A DNA stretch of 64,000 bases from DATACQ01 sp036555515 (GTDB lineage: Bacteria; Desulfobacterota; Binatia; UBA9968). Shown piece after piece: positions 26,413-35,691 of the stretch; position 1 is the first letter of the stretch; each line of letters starts with the position of its first letter. The stretch lies in assembly GCA_036555515.1 (NCBI GenBank), contig DATBLC010000055.1, positions 7,730 to 71,729 of the forward strand, written 5' to 3'. Position numbers and translations under genes: made by a program. A model generated the notes under the pieces. The model was not told the origin of the DNA, searched no databases, and was given only the letters and a program-made list of their open reading frames with translations.

Positions 26413-27986
26413 GTTTCTTCGAGTTTCTGCTGCGTAATCGCCAGGAAGTCTTGGCGTTGGTCGGCGAGCATTTGTTTTTAGTGGCGATCTCCACCGGCAT
26501 GGCGGTATTGATCGGCGTGCCATTGGGCATCCTGTTGACGCGCAAGCCCGCGCTCAGCAAACCCGTGCTCGGCTTCGCCAATATCATGCAGACAGTGCCG
26601 AGCCTGGCGCTGTTCGGTTTTCTAATTCCCCTCAACGTCTATCTCTTTGAGTTCAAAATTCTTGGTGGCATCGGCCCGCACACGGCCATCGTTGCACTGG
26701 TCTTGTATTCGTTGCTGCCGATCATTCAAAATACCTTCACCGGTATCAGCGGCGTCGATCCGGCTATTCGCGAGGCCGGCCGCGGCATGGGCATGACCGA
26801 CCGACAACTGCTTTTTCAAGTGGAGTTGCCGCTCGCCCTCGGCGTCATCATTGCCGGCGTGCGCGTCGCCACCGTCATCTGCGTCGGCACGGCGACCATC
26901 GCTGCCGCCATCGACGCCGGCGGATTGGGCCGCTATATTTTTCGCGGCCTGCGCGCCAACGACAATGTTTTGATTCTCGCCGGCGCGGTCCCGGCGGCGT
27001 CGATCGCCCTCGTAGCCGATCTGCTGTTGGGCTACCTCGAGCGAATCATTCAATTCGGCGGCGCGGTCAAGGCAAAATCGAGAAGGCTTCTCTGGTCCGG
27101 CGCTGCCGTCGTCTTGCTGTTTTTCGCCGGGTCGTACTTTTTCATGGGCGAGACTTCGGGCCGAATCGCGGTCGGGTCGAAAGATTTCACCGAACAGGTC
27201 ATACTCGGCGAAATTCTCGGGCAAGCCATCGAAGGGAAGACGGGTTCCCAAGTCGTTCGCCGTTTCGATCTGGGCGGCAACCTTGCGCATGACGCGCTCA
27301 TCGCCGGCGAGATCGACGTCTATATCGAATACACCGGCACCGGTCTGCTGGCGATTCTCAAAAGCAAGCCGTTGAAAGACCCCGGCGCAGTCTACCGTTA
27401 CGTCAAAGACGAATATGCCAAGCGTTTCAATCTCGAGTGGACCGAGCCGTTAGGCTTCAACAACACCTTTGCGATTTTGGTGCGCGGCGAGGATGCCAAG
27501 AAGTTGGGTTTAAAAACCGTAAGCGACGCGGTCAAAGTGTCCGCGCAGTGGCGCGCCGGGTTCGGGCAGGACTTTATGTCACGGGCCGACGGTTATCCTG
27601 GTTTCGCCCAGACCTATGGTGTTCATTTTCAGGAAATACGAGAGATGGACCTATCGCTGACTTACCGCGCGTTGGCGGAAAAGCAGATCGACCTCATCGC
27701 CGGCAACTCCACCGATGGCCTTATCAGCCGCTACGGGTTGGTGCAGCTCGACGATGATAAAAATTATTTTCCGCCCTATGACGCTGTGCCCGTGGTGCGC
27801 CAAGCGGCGTTGGAAAAACATCCTAAATTGCGCGGCCTGCTCAAGGAGTTAGGCGGCATTCTCAGCGTTGAAGAGATGCGCAAGCTCAACTACGCCGTGG
27901 ACGGTGAGAAGCGCCAGGCGAAAGACGTCGCACGCGAGTTTTTGATTCAGAAGAAGTTTATTACCGGCAGTGTTCCGACGAACTGA
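26409..27986 (+). CDS. Fused ABC permease and solute-binding protein, OpuB/EgtU type
   Basis: A 525-residue fusion. Residues 1-220 are a binding-protein-dependent permease with about 6 membrane segments and the EAA loop (REAGRGMGMTDRQLLFQVELPLA). After another membrane segment (about 225-250) comes a type 2 binding domain of the glycine-betaine class (GSKDFTEQVILGEILGQAIE ... IDVYIEYTGTGL). GTG 26409 overlaps the ATPase stop. This architecture is known for OpuB-like choline/betaine importers and for the ergothioneine importer EgtU. Next to egtD, import of ergothioneine, hercynine or another betaine is a reasonable inference. The binding-site aromatic residues were not mapped. Confidence 0.92.
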   Translation: MSFFEFLLRNRQEVLALVGEHLFLVAISTGMAVLIGVPLGILLTRKPALSKPVLGFANIMQTVPSLALFGFLIPLNVYLFEFKILGGIGPHTAIVALVLYSLLPIIQNTFTGISGVDPAIREAGRGMGMTDRQLLFQVELPLALGVIIAGVRVATVICVGTATIAAAIDAGGLGRYIFRGLRANDNVLILAGAVPAASIALVADLLLGYLERIIQFGGAVKAKSRRLLWSGAAVVLLFFAGSYFFMGETSGRIAVGSKDFTEQVILGEILGQAIEGKTGSQVVRRFDLGGNLAHDALIAGEIDVYIEYTGTGLLAILKSKPLKDPGAVYRYVKDEYAKRFNLEWTEPLGFNNTFAILVRGEDAKKLGLKTVSDAVKVSAQWRAGFGQDFMSRADGYPGFAQTYGVHFQEIREMDLSLTYRALAEKQIDLIAGNSTDGLISRYGLVQLDDDKNYFPPYDAVPVVRQAALEKHPKLRGLLKELGGILSVEEMRKLNYAVDGEKRQAKDVAREFLIQKKFITGSVPTN

Positions 27987-28043
27987 ATGGGCTCGAGGAC
28001 GACAGGTTTATCAAAGCCCTCCAGACAAGCAGGCGGCAGTTCG

Positions 28044-29505
28044 TCACTGCTGGCTGTTGCGGATGAGCTGGCTGTAAAAACGCACGCAACGTTCGTAGTC
28101 TTGCACCGAAACGCGCTCGTCAACGCCGTGGAACCGGTCGGCATCCTGCGGGCGAACCGTGAATGGCGCGAAGCGATAGATATTATTCGAAAGTTTATTG
28201 TAGTGCCGGGCGTCGGTGGTCGCAATCGACAAAATGGGCGCGACGATAACCTTGGGATAGATCTGGCGAATTGTCCGGTGTAACAATTTGAAGCTGTCGG
28301 AGTCGCTCCTTGAAATCGGCGATGCTTCCATTGCCGGCGCCAGCCGCGCTACTTTCACCCGGGCATCAGCGATGATCTCCCGCGTGCGCCCTTGGACCTG
28401 GTCGATGGTATCGCCGTCGAGAAGGCGAAAATTCACAACGGCGCGGGCTTGCGCCGGCAGTATATTTTCGCGCATGCCGGCATGAAACATTGTGGCGGCC
28501 TGGGTGGTCCGAATCAGCGTTGCCGTGAGCGGGGACTTTGCCAGTTCGCGCTTGAGCCAAGGTTCAAACAACCAGCGGTTGGCGAGTAAGATGCGCTGGA
28601 ACCAGTGCATCTCCGGTCCGACGAAAGCGAAAAACTCTTTCACAGCGCCGCCGATGCGCGCCGGAAACGGCGTCCTTTCGAGCTTATCGATGGCCCGGCT
28701 GAGAATCCCGATGGCGGTGCTGACGGGCGGCATCGACGAGTGCCCGCCTGGATCATCTACCGTCAACTGCAGGCTGACGTAGCCTTTTTCGGCGACGCCG
28801 ACGGCGGCGACCGGAGCGGCAACCCCGGGAACAATCCCTTCGGTGATGGCGCTGCCCTCGTCCAGGACGAACTCGAGCGCCACGTTGCGCGCGCCGAGCA
28901 GAGCCGCAATTTGCGCCGCCCCTGTTGCCCGCCGCTTTCTTCGTCATGCCCGAAGGCCAGATAAGTGGTACGCTGTGGCCGGAATCCTTGAGCAAGTAAG
29001 AGTTCTACGGCTTCGAGGAGACCGAAAACATTGAGCTTGGCGTCGATTGTGCCGCGGCCCCAGATATAGCCATCGGCGATGCGACCGCCAAAGGGCGGGT
29101 GGTGCCACTTCGTGTCGTTGTCGGATTCGACCGGGACGACGTCCAAATGTCCCATGAGCAGTATCGGTTTGAGATTGGCGTCCCGGCCTGGCCAACTATA
29201 GAGCAGGCTGTGGCCACCGATGTTTCTTTGGCCAGGGTTGCGTGAACGCGCGGAAAACTACGCTGCAAGAATTCCCGGAAGCGCGGGAATTCCTCATCCG
29301 CAGCTGGGTCTCCGGAGATGGTCTTGAAGCGAATCGCGGCGGCAAACCGCTCGATCACCTGAGCCGGTAGCGGAAGGTCGGCGGCTCCCACAGCCGGCGT
29401 GATTTGGCGCGAACGGAATAGCAGCGTGCGTACGGCCACCAGCGCTGCAACCGCAACGACTACCAGGGCCAGTGCAAAGACGAGTTTTCTTTTGGCTTTT
29501 GCCAT
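28044..29505 (-). pseudogene. M20 family metallopeptidase (PM20D1-like) with two frameshifts
   Basis: The gene is readable in three successive minus-strand frames. Part one (from ATG 29505) has an N-terminal membrane anchor and ends at HATLAKET. Part two resumes with a GHSLLYSW-like stretch and carries the M20 metal motifs MGHLDVVP, GRGTIDAK and GHDEESGGQQG. Part three runs from ALEFVLDEGSAI to the end and has the dimerisation domain GGHSSMPP and the last metal region TTDARHYN. Each break (about 29220 and about 28920, the second in a G-rich run) is fixed by adding one base. So either the gene is a recent pseudogene or the assembly has two single-base deletions. The family cleaves or forms N-acyl amino acids and peptides. 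Confidence 0.75.
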
Positions 29506-29602
29506 ATCCCTAGCGCGAGCAGGCGGCGATTTGACAAGCGTGCGACCCTTAGTTAGGAAAATGATGTATATTACCAATGAATTTGCGTAAAGAGGAGGAA
29601 GC

Positions 29603-30538
29603 ATGAGCGATTTCTATACGGCGTGGCTAGAGCGTTCCAAGGCCAATGAAAAAAAAGTCGCCGCATCGCCACGTGTAACGCGGGCGAAGGATCTTAAGTG
29701 GGTGCGAACACCGCAGGATTACAAGGCCGCTTTGATGATCGCCCCGGAGTTGGGCTTTACAACGGGCGGCAGTTGCCTGATGCGGGCCGAGATACCCGTC
29801 GGCTGGCATACTGGCAAGCATCTGCACGGGGAAGAAGCGATCTACGTGGAAAGCGGCGAAGGCTTCATGATTCTCGACGATAAGCGCTATGAATTCCACC
29901 CGGGAACGATTCTGCACATTCCGTATCGCTCCACCCATCAGCTTTTCAATACCGGCGCAGTCGCGGTGGGCTACATTTCCGGTCTCGCTTGGCACCTCGA
30001 AGCCGATGTGTACATGGGCAAGATGGAGCAGCTGGAAGAATGCAGCGAAAACGATGCCAAAGCGCTCGCGGCTTTGCCAAAAGAAGAGTCGCAATACTGG
30101 CCCGAAGACGGCCGGCGCATCTCGATGCACCAAAACCAGCATGTGAAGTCGGACGAGTCGAAGCATGGCGCGACCTACTTCTTAATGGGCCGCAGCGGCA
30201 AGGACAACGGCTTTAAGGCCACCGGGGTAGCGATCAGCTCAATCTTCGTCGACCTGCCGCACACCAAAAGCCACAGCCATGCCCACCCGGAAGCGTACTT
30301 GTACGCCCTTGAAGGCGATGGCTACTCCGAGATCGGCGGACAACGGTACGACTGGAACCAGGGCGACGCCATCCATGTGCCTCCCGGCATGCTGCACCAT
30401 CAGCACTTCAATCCCTTTGATCGGGATATGAAGGAACTCCGCTTCGAGTTCGGCATCCGGTACTGGCTCGTCGATCAGTGGAAAGGATACACCACCGTTG
30501 ATAAGCACTTGAAGGCGACGACCCATATGATCGACTAA
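29603..30538 (+). CDS. Two-domain cupin protein
   Basis: A 311-residue bicupin. Cupin 1 contains GKHLHGEEAIYVESGEGFMILD and then THQLFNTG; cupin 2 contains HSHAHPEAYLYALEGDGYSEI and HHQHFNP, so both barrels have the G(X)5HXH-type ligands. A very good ribosome site (GAGGAGGAAGC) precedes ATG 29603. It is transcribed divergently from the broken M20 gene and ends in a clear terminator. It shares layout with the bicupin at 4290 and is probably a dioxygenase or isomerase relative; no reaction can be assigned. Confidence 0.88.
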   Translation: MSDFYTAWLERSKANEKKVAASPRVTRAKDLKWVRTPQDYKAALMIAPELGFTTGGSCLMRAEIPVGWHTGKHLHGEEAIYVESGEGFMILDDKRYEFHPGTILHIPYRSTHQLFNTGAVAVGYISGLAWHLEADVYMGKMEQLEECSENDAKALAALPKEESQYWPEDGRRISMHQNQHVKSDESKHGATYFLMGRSGKDNGFKATGVAISSIFVDLPHTKSHSHAHPEAYLYALEGDGYSEIGGQRYDWNQGDAIHVPPGMLHHQHFNPFDRDMKELRFEFGIRYWLVDQWKGYTTVDKHLKATTHMID

Positions 30539-30607
30539 GCGGTGGGCATTAGGTGCGACGCAGTAGTAAAACGATTAAGAATATACGAGTGTTCTCGGGT
30601 TCGCCGG

Positions 30608-30644
30608 AAGGCGGGTGGTTGGACAAACCTCCCGCCTTTTCTTT
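30608..30644 (+). terminator. Rho-independent terminator after the bicupin
   Basis: AAGGCGGG and GGTT (30608-30620) pair with AACC and CCCGCCTT (30626-30638), with one T-T mismatch and a 5-nt loop, followed by TTTTCTTT (30637-30644). It lies 70 nt after the bicupin stop and 4 nt before the end of the convergent YkgJ-type gene. Confidence 0.8.
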
Positions 30645-30648
30645 GCTC

Positions 30649-31206
30649 TTAAACGTCAAAGCCCAGAAATCGTAGAAACGCCGGGCCCGTCTTGCGCGTT
30701 GCCTTAAGCTTATTCCATGCCTTGATTTTCTCAACGTAGGCTTCCTGCTGCTGTTCGTTCCAGTTGTTGATGCGGCGCAGCTCGCTTCGGTGAATGTTGC
30801 CGTCCCAGTCATGGGGGCACTTGACGATGCGGCTCAGGGATATTTTTTCTACCGCGCCGCTGTCAGAAAGCGTAACATTGAAGGGATGATCCCGGCAGGT
30901 CACCGGTCGGTGTTCGTAGATAGTGCAGCGGTTCGTGGTGTTTTCCAAAAAAACACAGCGGTCGTGCGTGCTCCTGAGGCCCATGACCATTTTTTTCTTG
31001 CCGAACTTAACCCACAGTGGATCATCTTCCGACATGGCGATATGGTCGTGGTTATAGAAGCGTACGAACTCCAACGGCGACTTGCCCGTGCCTTCGATGA
31101 TCCGCCAGATATCAGCATCGGTGAGACATACGAGGGTATTGCGACAGCAGTTGCCGCAACCCGTGCAACGAAACCTTAAATAGCGGCGCCAGTCTGGAGC
31201 GGTCAT
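30649..31206 (-). CDS. YkgJ-family cysteine cluster protein
   Basis: A 185-residue protein of the CxxCxxCC zinc/iron-chelating family. The N-terminal FRCTGCGNCC cluster, then CVFLENTTNRCTIYEHRPVTCRDHPF near residue 85-110, give the full set of cysteines expected to bind a metal or an Fe-S cluster. No catalytic role is established for the family. It is convergent with the bicupin. The C-terminus is a basic helix (KIKAWNKLKATRKTG). Confidence 0.88.
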   Translation of the reverse strand: MTAPDWRRYLRFRCTGCGNCCRNTLVCLTDADIWRIIEGTGKSPLEFVRFYNHDHIAMSEDDPLWVKFGKKKMVMGLRSTHDRCVFLENTTNRCTIYEHRPVTCRDHPFNVTLSDSGAVEKISLSRIVKCPHDWDGNIHRSELRRINNWNEQQQEAYVEKIKAWNKLKATRKTGPAFLRFLGFDV

Positions 31207-31295
31207 GTCAGTCAGAGGCTAGCAGCAATTTTTAAGTTTGAGAAGCAGCAGCAAATTCGTTGCAAGCAAGATAAAGATTGCTTAAAAAGATAGTA

Positions 31296-31565
31296 ATGAA
31301 AGACGCGCGGGCCGCGAAAAATCAGCCGCCGAATAAGATGATGCTCGGATTCATTGTGCGCCGGTGCGCCGCGGATTTGGGGCATACCCCCACGCCGGAT
31401 GAATTCGCCGAGTGGGCCAACGGCCACGGGCGCAACGGTTACTCGCACTGTCTCTTCGGCAAGGAAATTTCTCCGGCCGCCGCAAAGATAATGTTTAGCC
31501 AGCCAAGCCGCATGGTGACCGTCAGTCCTGAAGGTTTGGCGAGAATCTGGAAAACCCGCCGCTGA
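31296..31565 (+). CDS. Small conserved-looking hypothetical protein
   Basis: An 89-residue protein starting MKDARAAKNQPPNKMMLGFIVRRC, with a helical segment LGHTPTPDEFAEWANGH, then CLFGKEISPAAAKIMFSQPS and VTVSPEGLARIW. The periodic hydrophobic pattern and balanced composition look like a real folded protein and the two cysteines might bind metal, but I do not recognise the family. ATG 31296 is preferred to the upstream start at 31278. It is flanked by non-coding gaps. Confidence 0.6.
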   Translation: MKDARAAKNQPPNKMMLGFIVRRCAADLGHTPTPDEFAEWANGHGRNGYSHCLFGKEISPAAAKIMFSQPSRMVTVSPEGLARIWKTRR

Positions 31566-31719
31566 ATTTGGTCTTGCCTCATTCCAGCTTGCTGACAAGG
31601 CCTCACGCTAACAATGGAGGAAGGAACAGTGGCGGTTTTATCGACCGTCTCTACGCCGACGCCAGAGCCGGATAGTCCAGTCTTGTTCCGCTGAGCCGGC
31701 GCTGGTATCTTTTTTCTCG

Positions 31720-33753
31720 ATGATTCAGGATCGAGACCAGGGGCAGTTTCGACTTACTTCCGGATTTAAGCCGCAGGGAGACCAACCGCAGGCCATCGAA
31801 AAGCTGGTTCAGGGAATCGAGAACAATCGCCGCCAGCAAGTCTTACTCGGCGTTACGGGGTCCGGCAAGACCTTTACGATGGCCAACGTCATCGCCCGGG
31901 TCAACAAGCCAACCTTGGTCATCGCGCCGAACAAGACGCTGGCGGCCCAGCTCTATAACGAATTCAGCGAGCTGTTTCCGGGAAACGCGGTTCGCTACTT
32001 TGTCAGTTACTACGATTACTACCAGCCGGAAGCCTACGTTCCCTCGACGGATACTTATATCGAGAAAGACGCGTCGATCAACGACGAGATCGACAAGCTG
32101 CGCCATTCAGCCACCAAGGCGCTGCTCGAACGGCGCGATACCCTGATCGTTGCCAGCGTGTCGTGCATCTACGGTCTCGGCTCTCCCGAAGCCTATTTCG
32201 AACTAATGGTTTATCTGGAAGAGGGGACGGTTATCAATCGCGACCAGATGCTGCGCAAACTGGTGGATATTCAATACCAGCGCAGCGACTACGACTTTCA
32301 CCGCGGCACTTTCAGGGTGCGCGGTGACATCGTTGAAATCTTTCCCGCCTATGAAGACAGCTCGGCTTTGCGCGTCGAATTTTTCGACGACACCGTCGAG
32401 GCGATTCGGGAAATCGATCCGATCCGCGGCAAAATTCAGCGGCGCGTGCATAAAGCGTGCATCTATCCGGCGAGCCACTACGTTACCAGCGAGGAGCACA
32501 TGAAGCAGGCGGTTCGCGAGATTCGCAAAGAGCTGGGCGAACGGCTGCGAGAGCTGCGCGCGGAAGCGAAGTTACTGGAAGCGCAGCGACTGGAACAGCG
32601 GACCCTATATGATCTTGAGTTACTCGAAGAAATGGGTTTTTGTCCCGGCATCGAAAATTACTCCAGGCATCTAACCGGCCGCAAGCCCGGTGTGCCCCCG
32701 CCGACGCTTTTGAGCTACTTTCCCAGCGACTTTCTGCTGATCATCGATGAGAGCCATGTGACCGTACCGCAGATCGGCGGCATGTACCGCGGCGACCGCT
32801 CGCGCAAAGAAACGCTGGTCGAATACGGATTTCGTTTACCCTCGGCACTCGATAATCGCCCGCTGAATTTTGAGGAATTCGAAGCAAGCGTAGGCCAGGT
32901 GATCTATGTCTCCGCCACTCCCGCACAGTATGAAATGCAGCAGAGCTGGGGCGCCGTCGTGGAGCAGGTGATACGGCCCACGGGCCTCATGGACCCCGAA
33001 GTGGTGGTGCGTCCCGCGCGTAATCAGGTAGACGACTTGCTGGAAGAGATTCGCCAGCGGGTCGAGCTTAAGGAGCGCGTGCTCGTGACCACGCTGACTA
33101 AGCGCATGGCCGAGGATTTGACCGACTATTATAGGGACTTGAACCTCAAAGTCCGCTATCTTCATTCCGACATCGAAACGTTGGAGCGGGTCGAGATCAT
33201 CCGCCAACTACGGACGGGGGACTTCGACGTGTTGGTGGGAATCAATTTGCTGCGCGAGGGACTCGATTTGCCGGAGGTCTCTCTGGTGGCGATTCTCGAC
33301 GCAGACAAAGAGGGATTTCTGCGCTCGGACCGATCGCTGATACAAACTATCGGCCGCGCGGCGCGCAACGTGCGCGGCATGGTAATTCTCTACGCCGACG
33401 GCATGACGGAGTCCATGAAACGCGCCATGGACGAAACCAACCGTCGGCGCAAGCTGCAAGCGGCGTTTAATAAGAAACACGGTATTACGCCCCAGACGGT
33501 GGTGAAGTCCCTGGGTTCGCCGCTGGTGAAGATTTACGAGGCGGACTATGTGGACGTGCCGCTGGCCGCGGAGCAAGGCGCCAAGTACGGATCGACAGAA
33601 CTGGCGCGCATGATCCGCCAGCTAAGGAAGGAGATGAAGCAGGCCGCCGAGCAGCTCGAATTTGAAAAGGCGGCGGAGCTGCGCGACCGCGTCCGCGATC
33701 TGGAACAACGGGAACTGAGGCTTCGCGACGCGAGGCCGGAGCCGGACGGTTGA
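31720..33753 (+). CDS. uvrB: Excinuclease ABC subunit B
   Basis: A 677-residue UvrB of normal length. It has Walker A (GVTGSGKTFTMANV, residues about 44-57), the beta-hairpin region YDYYQPEAYVPSTDTYIEKD that threads between DNA strands, the helicase box IDESH, SATPAQYE, motif VI QTIGRAARN, and a C-terminal UVR domain (about 630-665) that contacts UvrC. It verifies damage in nucleotide excision repair. uvrC follows after a 57-nt gap plus possible leader holding an inverted repeat, and comEC comes next on the same strand. Confidence 0.98.
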   Translation: MIQDRDQGQFRLTSGFKPQGDQPQAIEKLVQGIENNRRQQVLLGVTGSGKTFTMANVIARVNKPTLVIAPNKTLAAQLYNEFSELFPGNAVRYFVSYYDYYQPEAYVPSTDTYIEKDASINDEIDKLRHSATKALLERRDTLIVASVSCIYGLGSPEAYFELMVYLEEGTVINRDQMLRKLVDIQYQRSDYDFHRGTFRVRGDIVEIFPAYEDSSALRVEFFDDTVEAIREIDPIRGKIQRRVHKACIYPASHYVTSEEHMKQAVREIRKELGERLRELRAEAKLLEAQRLEQRTLYDLELLEEMGFCPGIENYSRHLTGRKPGVPPPTLLSYFPSDFLLIIDESHVTVPQIGGMYRGDRSRKETLVEYGFRLPSALDNRPLNFEEFEASVGQVIYVSATPAQYEMQQSWGAVVEQVIRPTGLMDPEVVVRPARNQVDDLLEEIRQRVELKERVLVTTLTKRMAEDLTDYYRDLNLKVRYLHSDIETLERVEIIRQLRTGDFDVLVGINLLREGLDLPEVSLVAILDADKEGFLRSDRSLIQTIGRAARNVRGMVILYADGMTESMKRAMDETNRRRKLQAAFNKKHGITPQTVVKSLGSPLVKIYEADYVDVPLAAEQGAKYGSTELARMIRQLRKEMKQAAEQLEFEKAAELRDRVRDLEQRELRLRDARPEPDG

Positions 33754-33766
33754 GAAAACGCTCGAT

Positions 33767-33815
33767 GTTCAACGTTCAAGGTTCAATGGCTCGGACTCAA
33801 GATCGCAACCTTGAA
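33767..33815. repeat. GTTCAA repeat with inverted arm between uvrB and uvrC
   Basis: Three direct copies of GTTCAA spaced 7 nt (33767-33786), with TTCAAGGTT (33775-33783) inverted exactly as AACCTTGAA (33807-33815). It forms a 9-bp stem with a 23-nt loop inside the uvrB-uvrC gap. The TTG at 33811 that opens the uvrC frame lies inside the right arm, which supports the later ATG start for uvrC. Confidence 0.65.
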
Positions 33816-33837
33816 TCCGCACCCAAGGCGCGCAATC

Positions 33838-35685
33838 ATGGCTGAGATCGGCGAAAAACTCACTAACCTACCATCCCGTCCCGGCGTTTATTTGATGCGG
33901 GACAATAACGGCAAGGTCATCTACGTCGGCAAGGCGAAGGACCTGCGCGCCCGTGTGCGCGCTTACTTCAACCGTGCCGATGAGCGCTCGCAGATCGAAT
34001 TTCTGGTGCGGCGGATTGAAGACATCGATACGCTGGTCACCGCCAATGACAAAGAAGCGCTGATCCTCGAAAATAATTTAATCAAGCAATACAAGCCGCG
34101 TTACAACATCCGGCTCAAGGATGACAAAAGTTATCTCAGCATCAAAGTCACCACCCAGCATGCCTGGCCGAGAATTCTTGCAACGCGCAAGATCGTTAAG
34201 GACGGCAGCCGCTATTTCGGCCCCTTTTCCTCGGCGCTGGCCGCTAGGGAGACCATCGACATCATCGAGAAGCACTTTCTGTTGCGCAACTGCACGGATC
34301 ACAACTTCAAAAACCGCAGCCGTCCTTGCTTGCAATATCAGATCAAGCGCTGTATGGCGCCCTGCGTCCTGCCCGTCGCCGCGGACGTCTATCGCGAGCA
34401 AGTACGCCAGGCGATGCTATTTATCGAGGGCCGGCAGCAGGAGCTGATCCACGATCTGAAGCAGCGGATGCAAGAAAAATCCGCCGCCCTGGAGTTCGAA
34501 GCCGCAGCCCGGATTCGCGACCAGATTCAGGCGGTGGAAAAAACCCTGGAAAAGCAGCGCATGGTGTCCCATTGGGGAGTGGATCAAGATGTTTTCGGCC
34601 TATATCGCGAAGGCGGCTTCATTGAAGTCCAAGTGCTGTTCGTCCGGCAGGGCAAGTTGACGGGCAACCAGTCATATTCGCTTGAGGACCTGGAGTTTCC
34701 GGATGAAGAAATCATGGGCGCGTTACTGACGCAGTTCTATCAAGGCCACCGTTTTATCCCGGATGAAATTTTAATGCCAGTCTCTTTGGACGACGGCGAA
34801 GTTCGCGAAGAATATCTTGGCGAGCGCAAGGGCAAGAAAGTCAGCGTCTTGACTCCCCAGCGCGGCGACAAGCGCCAACTCGTGGAGATGGCCGCGGAGA
34901 ACGCCCGCCAGAGTTTCTCGGAACGGCATGACCAGGAGAAAGCGCGGGAAATGATGCTCGGCGGTCTGCAGGCGCAGTTGCGCCTCAAGCAGTATCCCTA
35001 CCGCATCGAATGTTTCGATATTTCGACAATTCATGGCACCCATGCCGTGGGCTCCCAGGTCACGTTCATCAACGGCGAGCCGGATAAAGCGAAATACCGG
35101 CACTACCGCATTCGCACCATCGATCCAACCAGCGGCGGCGACGATTTCGGCATGATGCTGGAAGTTCTCAAGCGGCGCTTCGCCCGCGGCAAAGAGGAGG
35201 CAAGCCTGCCGGACCTGATAGTTGTCGACGGCGGCAGAGGGCAACTCTCTATGGCGCTCGCGGCGATGATCGAAGTCGGCGTTAGCGGGGTGGACGTAAT
35301 TGGCCTGGCCAAGATGCGCGTCCAGGCCGCGCCGCGGCGGGCCGAAATCGAGCGTTCCGAAGAACGCATTTTTCTGCCGAACCAGAGCAATCCCGTGATT
35401 CTCAAGCGCAACTCCAACGCGCTTTTCCTGCTCCAACGAGTGCGCGACGAGGCACACCGCTTCGCGATCACGCACCACCGAAAGCTGCGTTCACGCCAGA
35501 CCCTTTTCTCCGCCCTGGACCGCGTACCGGGCATCGGCGGCTCGCGCAAGCGGGCGCTTTTGCGCGCCTTCGGCAGCATCAAAAGAATCGAAGCGGCGAC
35601 GCTGGAAGAACTGCTCAAGGTTCCCTCCATCAATGAAAAGCTCGCCCGGGAAATTCTCGATGGGCTGCGAGCGGCTTCCCAGTGA
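33838..35685 (+). CDS. uvrC: Excinuclease ABC subunit C
   Basis: A 615-residue UvrC. Residues about 6-90 are the GIY-YIG nuclease (RPGVYLMRDNNGKVIYVGKAKDL), followed by the Cys-rich segment (RNCTDHNFKNRSRPCLQYQIKRCMAPC), a UVR domain around 205-240, the RNase H-like second nuclease (FDISTIHGTHAVGS ... LIVVDGGRGQLS) and a C-terminal pair of helix-hairpin-helix motifs. It makes both incisions in excision repair. ATG 33838 is chosen over TTG 33811, which is within a repeat. The end is 6 nt before comEC. Confidence 0.97.
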   Translation: MAEIGEKLTNLPSRPGVYLMRDNNGKVIYVGKAKDLRARVRAYFNRADERSQIEFLVRRIEDIDTLVTANDKEALILENNLIKQYKPRYNIRLKDDKSYLSIKVTTQHAWPRILATRKIVKDGSRYFGPFSSALAARETIDIIEKHFLLRNCTDHNFKNRSRPCLQYQIKRCMAPCVLPVAADVYREQVRQAMLFIEGRQQELIHDLKQRMQEKSAALEFEAAARIRDQIQAVEKTLEKQRMVSHWGVDQDVFGLYREGGFIEVQVLFVRQGKLTGNQSYSLEDLEFPDEEIMGALLTQFYQGHRFIPDEILMPVSLDDGEVREEYLGERKGKKVSVLTPQRGDKRQLVEMAAENARQSFSERHDQEKAREMMLGGLQAQLRLKQYPYRIECFDISTIHGTHAVGSQVTFINGEPDKAKYRHYRIRTIDPTSGGDDFGMMLEVLKRRFARGKEEASLPDLIVVDGGRGQLSMALAAMIEVGVSGVDVIGLAKMRVQAAPRRAEIERSEERIFLPNQSNPVILKRNSNALFLLQRVRDEAHRFAITHHRKLRSRQTLFSALDRVPGIGGSRKRALLRAFGSIKRIEAATLEELLKVPSINEKLAREILDGLRAASQ

Positions 35686-35691
35686 GCATCC

